From positions 1 through 33,909 of the forward strand of contig JAHELS010000045.1 in the NCBI GenBank assembly GCA_024644085.1: DNA of 33,909 nt. Reading direction: 5' to 3'. The notes beneath the pieces were generated by a model that made no database searches, was not told the DNA's origin, and saw only the letters and a list, made by a program, of their open reading frames with translations. A program made the position numbers and the translations under genes. This DNA is from Rhodopirellula sp. (GTDB lineage Bacteria; Planctomycetota; Planctomycetia; Pirellulales; Pirellulaceae). Every line of letters begins with the position of its first letter. Within the stretch, counting starts at the first letter, position 1. This document shows positions 1 to 8,546 of the stretch, one piece after another.

Positions 1-156
1 TCGGCTGAGAATCTGTTGTACCTGTCACGCGAATCAAAACAGAGCATGTATCGAGATCGAGTCGAAGCGACACTGCAGTCTCTGGGGCCGCTGATCCGCC
101 AGGCTCCAGCCGCAGTGCCGCGATCTGCCGCGGTTCTCGCCGAGTTTCTGGAGTGA
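1..156 (+). CDS. C-terminal fragment, probably YyaL/SPATA20-like (DUF255) thioredoxin-domain protein
   Basis: The reading frame is open from the first base of the window and ends in TGA at 154-156, giving 51 residues. The piece reads as an alpha-helical repeat end (SAENLLYLSRES, then RDRVEATLQSLGPLIRQAP). That pattern resembles the helical toroid near the end of YyaL/SPATA20 proteins, where a helix with N-LL-L is followed by a second helix and a conserved P-x-A-x-P stretch. Those proteins usually continue for about another 100 residues, so this one would be short-tailed if the assignment is right. The assignment is by resemblance only. The gene converges on the CoA-binding gene with 10 bp between stop codons. 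Confidence 0.45.
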   Translation, partial: SAENLLYLSRESKQSMYRDRVEATLQSLGPLIRQAPAAVPRSAAVLAEFLE

Positions 157-166
157 CGATCCCGAT

Positions 167-556
167 CTACTCGCGGTATCCCAGAACAACTAAAACACAG
201 GGACCGCCGGCGATGACGATCAGCCCTGCCTCGCGAGCACGCTCGATCGCAGTCTGGCTTTCTGCTCCCGGCTGCATCCAGACGTGTTTCACGCCTGCGC
301 CGATTGCCTGATCAACAATTTTTTCCGTGACGGCAGGCGGAGTGATGATCGACAGGCTCTCGATCGCCGGGGCGCTGGCGAGATCTTTGTAGGCAACTTG
401 ACCTTCGACTTCCGTTTCAAGCGGGTGAATGGGAATCGCCGAGCGATCATTTTGCAAGTAGCAGCGCAGCACCTTGTTGCCGTACTTGGCACGGTTCGAC
501 GAGGCGCCGGCGACTCCGAACGTCGCGGCGGTGAGAAAACTTTCGATATCGTTCAT
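167..556 (-). CDS. CoA-binding domain protein (YccU family)
   Basis: A single Rossmann-like CoA-binding domain of 129 residues, close to the usual size of the YccU family (about 135-140). The nucleotide-binding turn near the N-terminus reads FGVAGASSNRAKYGNKV. The C-terminal half has the family hallmark VKHVWMQPGAES followed by AREAGLIVIAGGPC. These proteins bind coenzyme A; a cellular role is not established. I chose the ATG at 556 because the homologous fold begins right there. An in-frame ATG at 604 would add 16 residues that do not resemble the family. Neither start has a clear Shine-Dalgarno site. Confidence 0.85.
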   Translation of the reverse strand: MNDIESFLTAATFGVAGASSNRAKYGNKVLRCYLQNDRSAIPIHPLETEVEGQVAYKDLASAPAIESLSIITPPAVTEKIVDQAIGAGVKHVWMQPGAESQTAIERAREAGLIVIAGGPCVLVVLGYRE

Positions 557-642
557 GGGGCAGTGCGTTATTTCAGGCAAAACCGGCTGGCGGGATCGAG
601 ACATTTATCGGCCGACCACGGGCGTCGACAGTAGTCTCCGGC

Positions 643-674
643 CGCCAGGGCCCGACGCTGGCGCGTGCGGCTCA
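643..674 (-). repeat. REP-like hairpin repeat, copy 1
   Basis: Read on the minus strand the unit is TGAGCC, four variable bases, then GCGCCAGC, GT, CGGGCCC and TGGCG. The inner part is an inverted repeat (CGCCAG against CTGGCG around GGCCCGACG) that would fold as a compact GC-rich hairpin. The 22 bases 643-664 are identical to 705-726. A related third copy lies at 14270-14296. There is no T-run next to it, so it does not look like a simple intrinsic terminator. Confidence 0.75.
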
Positions 675-704
675 AATTCGGGACTGCTACGTAATGTTCA
701 GGGG

Positions 705-736
705 CGCCAGGGCCCGACGCTGGCGCAAAGGGCTCA
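705..736 (-). repeat. REP-like hairpin repeat, copy 2, overlapping the stop codon of the KaiC-like gene
   Basis: Second copy of the unit at 643-674, with the same 22-base hairpin core at 705-726 and the same TGAGCC end. On the minus strand the TGA of TGAGCC is the stop codon of the KaiC-like gene (734-736), so the repeat begins inside the gene's last codon. The arm GCGCCAG/CTGGCGC is a perfect 7-bp stem around a 9-base loop. Confidence 0.75.
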
Positions 737-1612
737 GTTTTTGATCTCGATGCCTTTGCTGGTGATTCCAAAGGGGACAATTGAATCGTCGCAATCGCTG
801 CCACGGTGTTTCGCGACATGCAGTGACCGCCCCATGCTGTTTCCTTCACGAGTCTTTCCCATCAAAATGATTGTGTTCGCGTTGGACAACAGATCGCCAC
901 TTTCGATCTTGCGAGTGATCAGATCGTCAAGCATGACTTCGTGGCTGGTGTATAGCAACAAGCATCCCAGTGAGTTGTGGTCGTAGGCGTGTCGATCGAC
1001 CTTTTCCGCGTTGCTTCGAAAATCGATTCGAAACAAGTCACGGGCGACCCAGTCGTGTTCCTTGCGGAGAATCTGGTGGTAAATGTACTCGAACATTTCA
1101 ATTTGAATCGAATCGGCGGCCCGGTCGGTCGGTTCGACGCCATCGATGACACATCGGCGGACACCGTGCACAAAATTGCCGTAGAAGAACGCGATCGCCT
1201 GATCCAGCTTCTTTGCCTGCTCGTATTTCCACTCTCGCCACTGATCCGAATCCATGTCGCTGGACGTGACACGTCGACCGCTGTGCTTGAAAATGTGCAT
1301 GTAGTCGTGGCGTGACGCGGCGCGGTCCCACACGTTCTCGGGGATCACGTGGCCGTCGGGATGTCGCTCGGTCAGGGCCCACCCGCACAGTCTCTCGGCG
1401 TAGTCGTCGTGGTTTTGCGAGTCCCCACGGGCAGTCAGATCGAACAAGATTCCCGCTTCACCTTCCTGGCTGCGTCCGTGGTTGGCAAACGAGAGGCCGA
1501 GTTGTGTCTTGCCGATTCCGGTCGCCCCCATCACTACGGTCAACGTGCCTGGCAGGAGGCCTCCGCCGAGCATCGCATCAAGCTTCGGGATTCCGGTTTC
1601 CAATCGAGACAT
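734..1612 (-). CDS. KaiC/RadA-like RecA-superfamily ATPase, single domain
   Basis: A protein of 292 residues that opens as KaiC-type ATPases do: [18 protein letters not shown], followed by a Walker A motif, [15 protein letters not shown] hydrophobic strand ending in acidic residue ([10 protein letters not shown]) may be Walker B, and [10 protein letters not shown] may be the sensor strand. It is about the length of one KaiC domain. KaiC relatives outside cyanobacteria often act in signalling or stress, but nothing here shows which. I prefer the ATG at 1612; an upstream in-frame GTG at 1639 would add nine residues. No good Shine-Dalgarno site precedes either. It is divergent from the zinc metallopeptidase gene, and its stop codon lies in a REP-like repeat. 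Confidence 0.75.
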   Translation of the reverse strand: MSRLETGIPKLDAMLGGGLLPGTLTVVMGATGIGKTQLGLSFANHGRSQEGEAGILFDLTARGDSQNHDDYAERLCGWALTERHPDGHVIPENVWDRAASRHDYMHIFKHSGRRVTSSDMDSDQWREWKYEQAKKLDQAIAFFYGNFVHGVRRCVIDGVEPTDRAADSIQIEMFEYIYHQILRKEHDWVARDLFRIDFRSNAEKVDRHAYDHNSLGCLLLYTSHEVMLDDLITRKIESGDLLSNANTIILMGKTREGNSMGRSLHVAKHRGSDCDDSIVPFGITSKGIEIKN

Positions 1613-1897
1613 GGATGACGTTTGAATTGAGTCGGGCACATCGAAATACGAGTCTGGTTCTTTGGCGACCGTCGTATCATCACCGAAACCAACCCGATGG
1701 GGAAGGTTGTCGGGAGCAAGGTGATCGTGATTGTCGATTGTTGTGGCTCGGTTTTTGCAGTGTCAGATATCGTGAGACACGAGCGCCGCGCGAGGGACTG
1801 GGGCTATCGTTGCCGGAAGTCGTCGTGTCCATTTGATCGGTTGCTTCGCCCATCGATTCTCGTGGGCGATGAATACTCTCCAATGTTGATATCAAGC

Positions 1898-2923
1898 ATG
1901 AAAACCTTTCCCTGTCGGTGTGGAAATTCCCTGTTTTTCCACAGCGTGACCTGCGTTGATTGCGGTTTCGAGTCCGGCATGTGCCCGGCGTGTAACCGTG
2001 TTGTACCCATGGTTTCGGCCGAGGACGGTTCGACCAAATGCGGTAATCCCGACTGCGGTGTGTCGGTTGTCAAGTGTGAGAATTACCACTCGCAACAGAT
2101 TTGCAACCGGTTGGTCCTGGTCGAAAATCAACCGGATGAGACGTTTTGCGATCTATGTCGGCTGACGACGGTGATCCCCGATCTTCAAATCGAGGGAAAT
2201 CAACAGAAATGGCAACGGCTTGAGCGAGCCAAGCGGCGCGTGCTTTACACGGTCAAGCAAGTCGGGTTGCCGATCGAAGAGTCGCCCGGGGCACCAGTCT
2301 TGTCGTTCGAGTTCAAGTCGGACGGCGACAAGCCGGTTCCGACAGGGCATGACAACGGATGCATTACGATCAACATTCGCGAGGCGGACAGTGTCGAACG
2401 CGAACGGACGAGGGTTGATTTCGGAGAACCGCACCGGACGTTGGTGGGCCATTTCCGTCACGAACTCGGGCACTATTTCTGGGATCGACTGGTCAAAGAG
2501 AATCGCGAATCAGAATTCCGCGAGATCTTTGGCGATGAAAGAAGCCCGACCTACGAGGATGCGATGGATGCATATTACCAGCAGGGTCCCAAGCCAAATT
2601 GGAAGTCGGAATATATCTCCGCGTACGCGACAATGCATCCGTGGGAGGATTTCGCGGAAACGTTCTCGGAGTATCTCGACATGGTCAGTGTTCTCGACAC
2701 AGCGAACCACTTTCAATTGACAAATTGTGACCTGCACGATTTCGAAGAAATGTTCGAGAGTTATCGTGTCGTGGGTGTGACGGTCAACGAGTTCAACCGC
2801 GACATGGGATTACTCGATCTCGTCCCGCACGTCTTCGTGGATCCAGTCATCACCAAACTGCGATTCATTCACAGCCTTCGGGTCGGTGCAATCGAACAGG
2901 CTCATTCGTTTTCTGGCGCGTGA
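1898..2923 (+). CDS. Zinc-ribbon metallopeptidase-like protein (Peptidase_Mx / PF15887 type)
   Basis: A protein of 341 residues. The N-terminal 70 residues are cysteine-rich, with CRCGN, CVDCG, CPACN and CGNPDCG motifs that suggest zinc ribbons. The C-terminal two thirds carry the metallopeptidase signature [11 protein letters not shown] near residue 190, followed by a conserved [14 protein letters not shown] segment that would supply the third metal ligand and the wall of the active site. This order is the layout I know for Peptidase_Mx (putative zinc-binding metallopeptidase). The substrate is unknown. The start was placed at the ATG in front of the first zinc ribbon (ATG 1883 is an alternative). 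The longer open frame back to 1697 lacks family similarity. The last 22 bases overlap the end of the convergent UPF0178 gene. Confidence 0.8.
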   Translation: MKTFPCRCGNSLFFHSVTCVDCGFESGMCPACNRVVPMVSAEDGSTKCGNPDCGVSVVKCENYHSQQICNRLVLVENQPDETFCDLCRLTTVIPDLQIEGNQQKWQRLERAKRRVLYTVKQVGLPIEESPGAPVLSFEFKSDGDKPVPTGHDNGCITINIREADSVERERTRVDFGEPHRTLVGHFRHELGHYFWDRLVKENRESEFREIFGDERSPTYEDAMDAYYQQGPKPNWKSEYISAYATMHPWEDFAETFSEYLDMVSVLDTANHFQLTNCDLHDFEEMFESYRVVGVTVNEFNRDMGLLDLVPHVFVDPVITKLRFIHSLRVGAIEQAHSFSGA

Positions 2924-3396
2924 TCATCGTCTAGTTCGTCGGATTGACGAATCGCTCGTGTCAGCAACCGGTCAAAAGTAGCGGCGAAAGCTTTTTTGTC
3001 ACCGTCGCTGTAAGGTGCGCTGCCGCCGGTGACCATGCCGCTGCCGCGAAGCGAATCCATGAAATTGCGCATCGACAATCGGCTGGCGATCGTATCGGGC
3101 GAGTATTCATCGCCACGTGGGTCGATCACGTAGAGGCCCTTTTGCACCAGATCGTCCGCGAGCGGGACATCGGCGGTGATAGCAACGTCGCCGGCACGGC
3201 TGTGCAAGGCGATATACCGGTCGGCCACATCGGTTCCATCACGGACAACGACGGCTTTGACCATCGGCATGCTGCGCGGCGTAGGCACAGTTCGGTTTGC
3301 AACCAGCAGCGTTTCGACATTCAAGCGTTTGGCGGCTCGGAAGACAATCTCCTTGACTTCCGTCGGTGCGGCGTCGGCATCGACCCAGATTTTCAC
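2902..3396 (-). CDS. UPF0178 / YaiI-YqxD family protein (DUF188)
   Basis: A protein of 164 residues, slightly longer than the usual 150. The N-terminus [22 protein letters not shown] and the later [17 protein letters not shown] are hallmark segments of the family, which has a PIN-like fold of unknown function. The start codon is GTG at 3394-3396. It lies 11 bp downstream of the CrtI-like flavoprotein gene on the same strand, so the two are probably co-transcribed. Its end overlaps the end of the zinc metallopeptidase gene by 22 bp in a tail-to-tail arrangement. The C-terminal [12 protein letters not shown] tail is acidic and probably disordered. Confidence 0.88.
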   Translation of the reverse strand: MKIWVDADAAPTEVKEIVFRAAKRLNVETLLVANRTVPTPRSMPMVKAVVVRDGTDVADRYIALHSRAGDVAITADVPLADDLVQKGLYVIDPRGDEYSPDTIASRLSMRNFMDSLRGSGMVTGGSAPYSDGDKKAFAATFDRLLTRAIRQSDELDDDHAPENE

Positions 3397-3407
3397 GCGC
3401 TGCCGCC

Positions 3408-4823
3408 TCAGGCTGTCGGTTCACTTTGCAGGCAGTGGCGGTTTGCCATGCTGATGCCGCTGACGATCGCGCCGACGATGCCGACGAAGCCCTGGTCGGT
3501 GCCGCACAGAAAAAGGTTTGGCAAGTGAGTTGTTCCGTCGAGTTGCTTGTCGGGGGCACCGTAGACCGCACCATTGTCGTGCCACGTGAATCGACGAATC
3601 GTTTTCGGCGTGAACACGTCGGTGTCGACGACGTAACGGCGGAAGTCGGGCATGAATCGTACCGCCGACTCCACCGCGTCGTCATACTGTTTCACCTTGG
3701 CGGCACGATACTTTGCGTCGGGCAATTCACACCAGCGATCGTGGTTGGCCAGCGTCGTGATCCGAACCACACCATCGGGAAGATCACCCTCCTCGGCATC
3801 GTAAATGTAATTATTGGGAGAACAGATCACTCCGGTGCGTGCGTCACAGAGCGAGCTTTCGGGACGCTGCCAGTGGAACTTATCACTGTCGTTATAAAAT
3901 ACGATCGTGCGATCGAACCCAAAATCAGCGGGCTTGCGGTCAAGAATCGAGATCGATTCGATGAACGAAAGTTTGCCGGCCTTGGCCACTTCGACCTCGG
4001 TGATGTCGTCACACATCCGCAGCGTCTCGACGTTGCCGGCCGACGACAAGATTCGCTTACCGGCCAATTCAGTCCCGTCATCCAGGACGACGCCGGTGGC
4101 GTGGCCATTTTTAACGTGAATTTTCGACACGCCGCTGCGCAGTTTCAATTCGCCACCGAGTCCGCGAAACCGACGAACCAGATTTTTCAAGATCACGCGC
4201 ACCCCTTTGAAGGGGCGGCCGAATCCTTCGAGATAGCAGGCACGAAACATGATGCAAAACTGCCCGAAATCCATGTCGTTCTCTCGCGCATTGCCGTACC
4301 ACATCAGCGGACAGATCAGCATTTCGATCAGCAACGGATCGCTCAAATGTTCAGACATCACCTCGCGGGCCGAACGCATGAAGTTGGGATCACCTCCATC
4401 CATGTCGCTGTAATCGAGCAGCGATCCGCACAGCGAGCGAAAACCGTCGATCTGGTCCGGGAAGTGCTTCGCGATCTCCGACTCGAGCAACTGGATGTCG
4501 TTGTTGAAATCGAGTGAGACGTCCGGAAACCGGATGGACGATCCAACCTGCTCGGCCAGCTTGAAATCTTCCCATCGGAAGCGAAGCTGGCGGATCAATT
4601 TCGCCAGCGGCCCCTTCTTTGTCCCTTTACGCGCAAAGTTGGTCATGGCGTGCAGCCCGACATCGTAATCCCGTCCTCCCATTCGGTAGAACGAATTCAA
4701 CCCGCCGATCGTATAGTGCCGCTCGAGAATGCAAACACGCTGGTCAAAATGTGCCAGCCGGATGCCGGCGGCAAGTCCGCTCATTCCGGCGCCGATGATG
4801 ATCGTGTCGTACTCGTTACTCAT
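3408..4823 (-). CDS. CrtI/phytoene desaturase-like FAD-dependent oxidoreductase
   Basis: A flavoprotein of 471 residues. The N-terminus carries the dinucleotide-binding motif GxGxxG ([17 protein letters not shown]) with an ILE strand end, followed by YTIGGLNSF, the second glycine-rich element of the CrtI/amine oxidase superfamily. The C-terminus has the FAD-contacting segment [21 protein letters not shown]. The family includes phytoene and retinol desaturases and saturases. The actual substrate is not deducible, and no other carotenoid gene lies nearby. ATG 4823 was chosen: the longer frame begins with TTG at 4841, and the flavin fold starts directly after MSNEYD. The gene is followed after 11 bp by the UPF0178 gene. 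It is divergent from the CobW-like gene, with a 22-bp tandem repeat between them. Confidence 0.82.
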   Translation of the reverse strand: MSNEYDTIIIGAGMSGLAAGIRLAHFDQRVCILERHYTIGGLNSFYRMGGRDYDVGLHAMTNFARKGTKKGPLAKLIRQLRFRWEDFKLAEQVGSSIRFPDVSLDFNNDIQLLESEIAKHFPDQIDGFRSLCGSLLDYSDMDGGDPNFMRSAREVMSEHLSDPLLIEMLICPLMWYGNARENDMDFGQFCIMFRACYLEGFGRPFKGVRVILKNLVRRFRGLGGELKLRSGVSKIHVKNGHATGVVLDDGTELAGKRILSSAGNVETLRMCDDITEVEVAKAGKLSFIESISILDRKPADFGFDRTIVFYNDSDKFHWQRPESSLCDARTGVICSPNNYIYDAEEGDLPDGVVRITTLANHDRWCELPDAKYRAAKVKQYDDAVESAVRFMPDFRRYVVDTDVFTPKTIRRFTWHDNGAVYGAPDKQLDGTTHLPNLFLCGTDQGFVGIVGAIVSGISMANRHCLQSEPTA

Positions 4824-4896
4824 GCGAGATTCGGAAGCCAATCGAGGGCGACATGGGACAGCGGCGCGGTTTCATCGATTCAGAATACGCCAGATC

Positions 4897-5028
4897 CCCG
4901 AACTCGACAACGAGGACGCCCGAACTCGACAACGAGGACGCCCGAACTCGACAACGAGGACGCCCGGACTCGACAACCAGGACGCCCGGACTCGACAACG
5001 AGGACGCCCGGACTCGACAACCAGAGCG
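4897..5028. repeat. Tandem repeat, six contiguous units of 22 bp
   Basis: Units start at 4897, 4919, 4941, 4963, 4985 and 5007. Each has the form cccgRactcgacaac followed by SAGGACG; units 1-3 have GAACTCG, units 4-6 GGACTCG, unit 4 has CAGGACG instead of GAGGACG, and unit 6 ends CAGAGCG. The unit length is not a multiple of three, yet no stop codon arises in any plus frame. It fills the gap between the divergent CrtI-like and CobW-like genes. The stepwise variants suggest growth by unit duplication. There are no spacers, so it is not a CRISPR. Confidence 0.95.
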
Positions 5029-5170
5029 CGGGGGGCAACATGGTAATCGCCCGTGCAATGGGCTACGCTCGCAGGTGCGGGTAACCATCCGGTCTGATCC
5101 ATCTACGTACCCGACGCGGTTTGCGGGCGCAGTGTCCGCGCGAGTCAGGTTTCTCACACGACGACGATGC

Positions 5171-6295
5171 ATGAACGAGAATTCCAAGACGCGATTCGTC
5201 CTGATCGGCGGATTCCTGGGCGCCGGCAAAACAACATTGATTGGGGAACTCGCCCGGCGGTACATGGCCGCTGGCAAACGGGTGGGCATCATTACGAATG
5301 ACCAGGCGGACGATCTGGTCGACACACTGAATCTACGCTCACAAGGATTCGATGTCGGTGAAGTCGCAGGCGCCTGTTTCTGCTGCAGCTTCGATGATCT
5401 CGTTTCGACTGCCGAAACGCTAAGCACCCAACGTCCGCCTGATGTTCTGCTGGCCGAGCCGGTCGGCAGCTGCACCGATCTGGTTGCCACAGTGATCCTG
5501 CCGCTTCAGCAGTTGCTCGGCGAGCGGTTCGAGTTGGCTCCGTTCGGCGTGCTGCTCAAGCCATCGCACGGTCGACGAATTCTCGACGGAGAATCCTCGA
5601 GTGCCCGTAGCGGTTTTTCAGCTCAGGCGGAATACATTTTTCGGAAGCAGTTGGAGGAAGCAGATTACTTGATGATTGGCCGTCTCGATCAGTTGAACGA
5701 CCAGGAAGTCTCGTCGTTAAAAGAAAAACTTGAATCTTTGAACGAAGGCGTTCCGGTGATCGCGATCAGCCCTCGCCGCGGTGACGGTGTGGAGGGCGTG
5801 ATGGGATACATCGAATCACCGATGATCGCCGGTCGCCGCCTTTTGCAGATCGACTACGACACCTATGCCGACGGCGAAGCCGACCTGGGTTGGGTGAACT
5901 TGACGGCGATGCTGCGTGCCGACGAGCCGGTGGAACTCGACACGTTGGCGCATGACATTGTCGCGTCGGTCGCCGAGAGAATCGCTGCCAGAAACGAAGG
6001 GCAAATCGCCCACCTGAAGGTTTCTGTCCTGGGTGGCGATGCGCAGGCGGTGGCCAGCGTCGTCAGCAACGACACAGGGGTTGATATCGGATTGGCAGCG
6101 AATCGCAGCGTGAGTGGACGCATTCAAATGATTGTCAATGCTCGCGTTTCGATCGATCCACAGGTGCTCGAAGAGATCTGTCGCCAGCGGGTTAGCGGAT
6201 TAGCGGAATCGCGGCGTCTCGAAGTCGAATCAATTTCTGCGCACTCGCTGCGTCCCGGCCGACCAACCCCGACGCACCGTGTCACGCAGGCGTGA
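5171..6295 (+). CDS. CobW/P47K-type GTPase (G3E family)
   Basis: A protein of 374 residues. The N-terminus FVLIGGFLGAGKTTLIGELA is the P-loop of the G3E GTPases (CobW, HypB, UreG, YjiA). Around residue 75 the motif GACFCCSFDDL matches the CxCC metal-binding element of the COG0523 group, which delivers zinc or cobalt to target enzymes. LLAEPVGSCTDL is in the place of the family's E-x-x-G-x-x-x-P region. The C-terminal 130 residues do not look like the usual CobW_C domain and I do not recognise them. ATG 5171 was chosen because the P-loop domain starts right after it. The frame is open back to 4853 through the tandem repeat, which I regard as non-coding. No Shine-Dalgarno site is visible. Confidence 0.82.
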   Translation: MNENSKTRFVLIGGFLGAGKTTLIGELARRYMAAGKRVGIITNDQADDLVDTLNLRSQGFDVGEVAGACFCCSFDDLVSTAETLSTQRPPDVLLAEPVGSCTDLVATVILPLQQLLGERFELAPFGVLLKPSHGRRILDGESSSARSGFSAQAEYIFRKQLEEADYLMIGRLDQLNDQEVSSLKEKLESLNEGVPVIAISPRRGDGVEGVMGYIESPMIAGRRLLQIDYDTYADGEADLGWVNLTAMLRADEPVELDTLAHDIVASVAERIAARNEGQIAHLKVSVLGGDAQAVASVVSNDTGVDIGLAANRSVSGRIQMIVNARVSIDPQVLEEICRQRVSGLAESRRLEVESISAHSLRPGRPTPTHRVTQA

Positions 6296-6347
6296 CTCGG
6301 CGGGCACATTCTGTGCAGAGCGGCGGCGCGCGATCCGCGGTTGCCGT

Positions 6348-7676
6348 CTACTCGAACCGGTAGATAGCCGTGTCGGTTCGCAGGATCAGCGAGTCGTCGA
6401 CGACCGCCGGCGATGCCATGATCTGACCTTCAACCACGTTCTCTGCGACGATTTTGCCTTCGCGCCCCGGCTTCAGTACCGTGACTTTGCCGTCGTGTGA
6501 GCCGAGATAGATGTGACCGCCGGCAAGTATCGGTGACGCGGAATAATCGCCTCCGATTCGTTTCTTCCACACCGGTTGCCCGTCGGCGACGCCGAAGCAA
6601 CTTGCCACGCCGGTATCCGCGATCACATAAATCAATCCCTCATGAAGCAGTGGCGACGGTTTTGCGGGAATCCCCTGCGACTGTGTCCACTCGACGTGCG
6701 AGGTCGTCACGTCGCCTTGGCCATCGACGCGAACGGCCCACAGTTCGGGCTTTGAGAAACCAGTCGAGAAGTAAACCACACCGTCGTTGTAAACCGGACG
6801 CGGCACGACCGAGAAGCCTTTGCCGTGATAAACGCGCCAGATCTCATCGCCCGATTTCGGATCGTAGGAAACCATCCACTGGGACGCCATGCAGATCAAT
6901 TGTTCGCGGCCGCGTTTGTCCGTGATCGCGATCGGCGTGCAATAAGCCTTTTTCTGGTCCCCCGTGGGTGCGTCCATCTCTGGACGGTCGGTTTCCCAAA
7001 TCGTCTTGCCGGTTGCTTTGTCCAAAGCGACCACATATTGGCGTTCCACACCGTCCTGGATCAGCACTAACAGGTTCTTGTGAACGTAAGGTGAGCTGCC
7101 GGGGCCGACGGAGTGTACCAGTGGAAATCGCCGGTTCCAAATCGTCTCGCCGGTCGATCGCTCGATGCAAAAGGTGCCGTAGGTACCGAAATGACAATAG
7201 ATATGACCGCCATCGATCACCGGGGTCGGCGACGCGTAGCTGTTGAGTGAATGAATGGCGTCTGGCTCGGTGATCGTGGTCAGATCAATTGTTCGCTCGA
7301 TCGAACCGTCCTCGAAGCTGATCGCCAACAACTTCAATTCGATCGATGCGGCGATTGAAAGTTGTTTGAATTTTTTTTCTTCGATCCCGCTTTCGCGCAA
7401 CATCGCGATTCGTTCGTCTTCGGTCGGCACACGCTCGATCGCCGTGGTGACCCAAATCACGTCGTCGGCCACAACGGGCGAGGACCAGGCGCGACCGGGG
7501 AGCAGTGTTTTCCAGGTGACATTTGTCGATTCATCGAATTCGATCGGAATCGATTCTGCTTTCGCGATTCCGTCCCCGCTCGGACCGCGGAACTGGGGCC
7601 ATGAGTCGGCCGCCAGCGAATCGAGCGAGAGTGCAAGGCAAATCGATATCGATAACAGGATCGAATGGTGACGCAT
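6348..7676 (-). CDS. Secreted PQQ-binding-like beta-propeller repeat protein
   Basis: A protein of 442 residues with an N-terminal signal peptide (MRHHSILLSISICLALSLDS, probable cleavage after LAA near residue 23). The mature start DSWPQFRGPSGDGIA is the typical opening of planctomycete PQQ-like propeller proteins. Repeated blades with G-x-x-I-W (STGETIWNRRFP, ATGKTIWETDRP, SGDEIWRVY) and YVIADTGVASCFG follow. The fold is the quinoprotein alcohol dehydrogenase-like propeller. Catalytic quinone-binding residues cannot be confirmed, and such proteins in this phylum may be structural or may assist other enzymes. It lies 99 bp downstream of deoC on the same strand and could be read from the same transcript. 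Confidence 0.85.
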   Translation of the reverse strand: MRHHSILLSISICLALSLDSLAADSWPQFRGPSGDGIAKAESIPIEFDESTNVTWKTLLPGRAWSSPVVADDVIWVTTAIERVPTEDERIAMLRESGIEEKKFKQLSIAASIELKLLAISFEDGSIERTIDLTTITEPDAIHSLNSYASPTPVIDGGHIYCHFGTYGTFCIERSTGETIWNRRFPLVHSVGPGSSPYVHKNLLVLIQDGVERQYVVALDKATGKTIWETDRPEMDAPTGDQKKAYCTPIAITDKRGREQLICMASQWMVSYDPKSGDEIWRVYHGKGFSVVPRPVYNDGVVYFSTGFSKPELWAVRVDGQGDVTTSHVEWTQSQGIPAKPSPLLHEGLIYVIADTGVASCFGVADGQPVWKKRIGGDYSASPILAGGHIYLGSHDGKVTVLKPGREGKIVAENVVEGQIMASPAVVDDSLILRTDTAIYRFE

Positions 7677-7775
7677 GATTCTCAGTTGAAAGCGAGAGGA
7701 TGGAAGGTTTCGCAGAGGGGCACGACCGAAGGGGCGGATTCAACAGTTTAACCGCGGGACCACCGGCGGCGAGTA

Positions 7776-8501
7776 TCAGTAGTTAGTGGTGGACGAGCCG
7801 TCACCAAGATTGATCGGAGGCATTGAGAGTTGCTCTCTCGCCGGGTCGAGGATCGCCGCGGTGGCGCTGGCGCCGACTCGGGTCACGCCAAGCGATTTGA
7901 CCTGCAGAAGTTTTTCCAGATCGCGCACGCCGCCCGCCGCCTTGACTTCGGTAGGGGGCGTCGTGTTCTCGATCATCAGCTTTAAATCCTCCATCGTCGC
8001 TCCGCCGGTTCCGAATCCGGTGGAAGTCTTGACCCAGTTCGCGCCGACGTCACAGCAGATCTCGCAAAGCTTCTTCTTGTGGTCATCTTGCAAGTAACAA
8101 TTCTCGAAAATCACTTTGACCTTTCGCTCCGCGGCGTGCGCGACGTAGACGATCGCGGCTACCTCCTCGCGGACGTAATGCCAGTCGCCGCTGAGCACCT
8201 TTGAAATGTTGACGACCATGTCAAGTTCGATCGCGCCATCGGTCACGGCGCGTTCAGCTTCATGTACTTTCGTGCTTGTTAAATGGCCACCGTGTGGGAA
8301 CCCAATCACGGTACTCGGCAGAACAGTGGTTCCCGCCAGCAGTTCAGAGCAGCGGGCGAGGTAGTAGGGCATGATACAAACGCTGGCGACGTCATAAGCC
8401 GCTGCCATTTTGCAGCCCGACTCGAGTGCGTCCGTATTGAGTGTCGGAACCAGCAGCGAGTGATCGATCATCTTCGAAATGTCGTGATAACTGTACTGCA
8501 T
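7776..8501 (-). CDS. deoC: Deoxyribose-phosphate aldolase
   Basis: A class I aldolase of 241 residues that cleaves 2-deoxyribose 5-phosphate to glyceraldehyde 3-phosphate and acetaldehyde in nucleoside catabolism. Visible active-site segments are ELDMVVN (catalytic Asp region), NWVKTSTGFG (Schiff-base Lys) and EVKAAGGVRD (second Lys that tunes the first). The end LGVTRVGASAT is the phosphate-binding loop. The start is decided by the ribosome binding site: GAAAGGTG lies nine bases before ATG 8501. An in-frame GTG at 8513 falls in that site, so it is unlikely to be the start. The gene follows purM by 45 bp on the same strand, joining purine synthesis with deoxynucleoside salvage. Confidence 0.95.
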   Translation of the reverse strand: MQYSYHDISKMIDHSLLVPTLNTDALESGCKMAAAYDVASVCIMPYYLARCSELLAGTTVLPSTVIGFPHGGHLTSTKVHEAERAVTDGAIELDMVVNISKVLSGDWHYVREEVAAIVYVAHAAERKVKVIFENCYLQDDHKKKLCEICCDVGANWVKTSTGFGTGGATMEDLKLMIENTTPPTEVKAAGGVRDLEKLLQVKSLGVTRVGASATAAILDPAREQLSMPPINLGDGSSTTNY

Positions 8502-8546
8502 GCTGGTGCGCACCTTTCATTTGCGTGGACGGTTTTTGCAGGAAGC

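Noticed and set aside
1697..1897. N-terminal extension of the zinc metallopeptidase
   Set aside because: The added 67 residues do not look like the family, and the zinc-ribbon domain begins right at ATG 1898.
3366..4517. A 383-codon open frame antisense to the CrtI-like gene
   Set aside because: It is a shadow of the flavoprotein gene, whose FAD motifs are intact on the other strand.
4897..5028. CRISPR array
   Set aside because: The 22-bp units touch each other without spacers, and there are no cas genes.
4853..5170. In-frame extension of the CobW-like gene through the 22-bp repeats (106 more residues)
   Set aside because: The frame is open only because the repeat unit lacks stop codons in every plus frame. 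The GTPase fold begins directly after ATG 5171, and no relative known to me has such a repeat leader.
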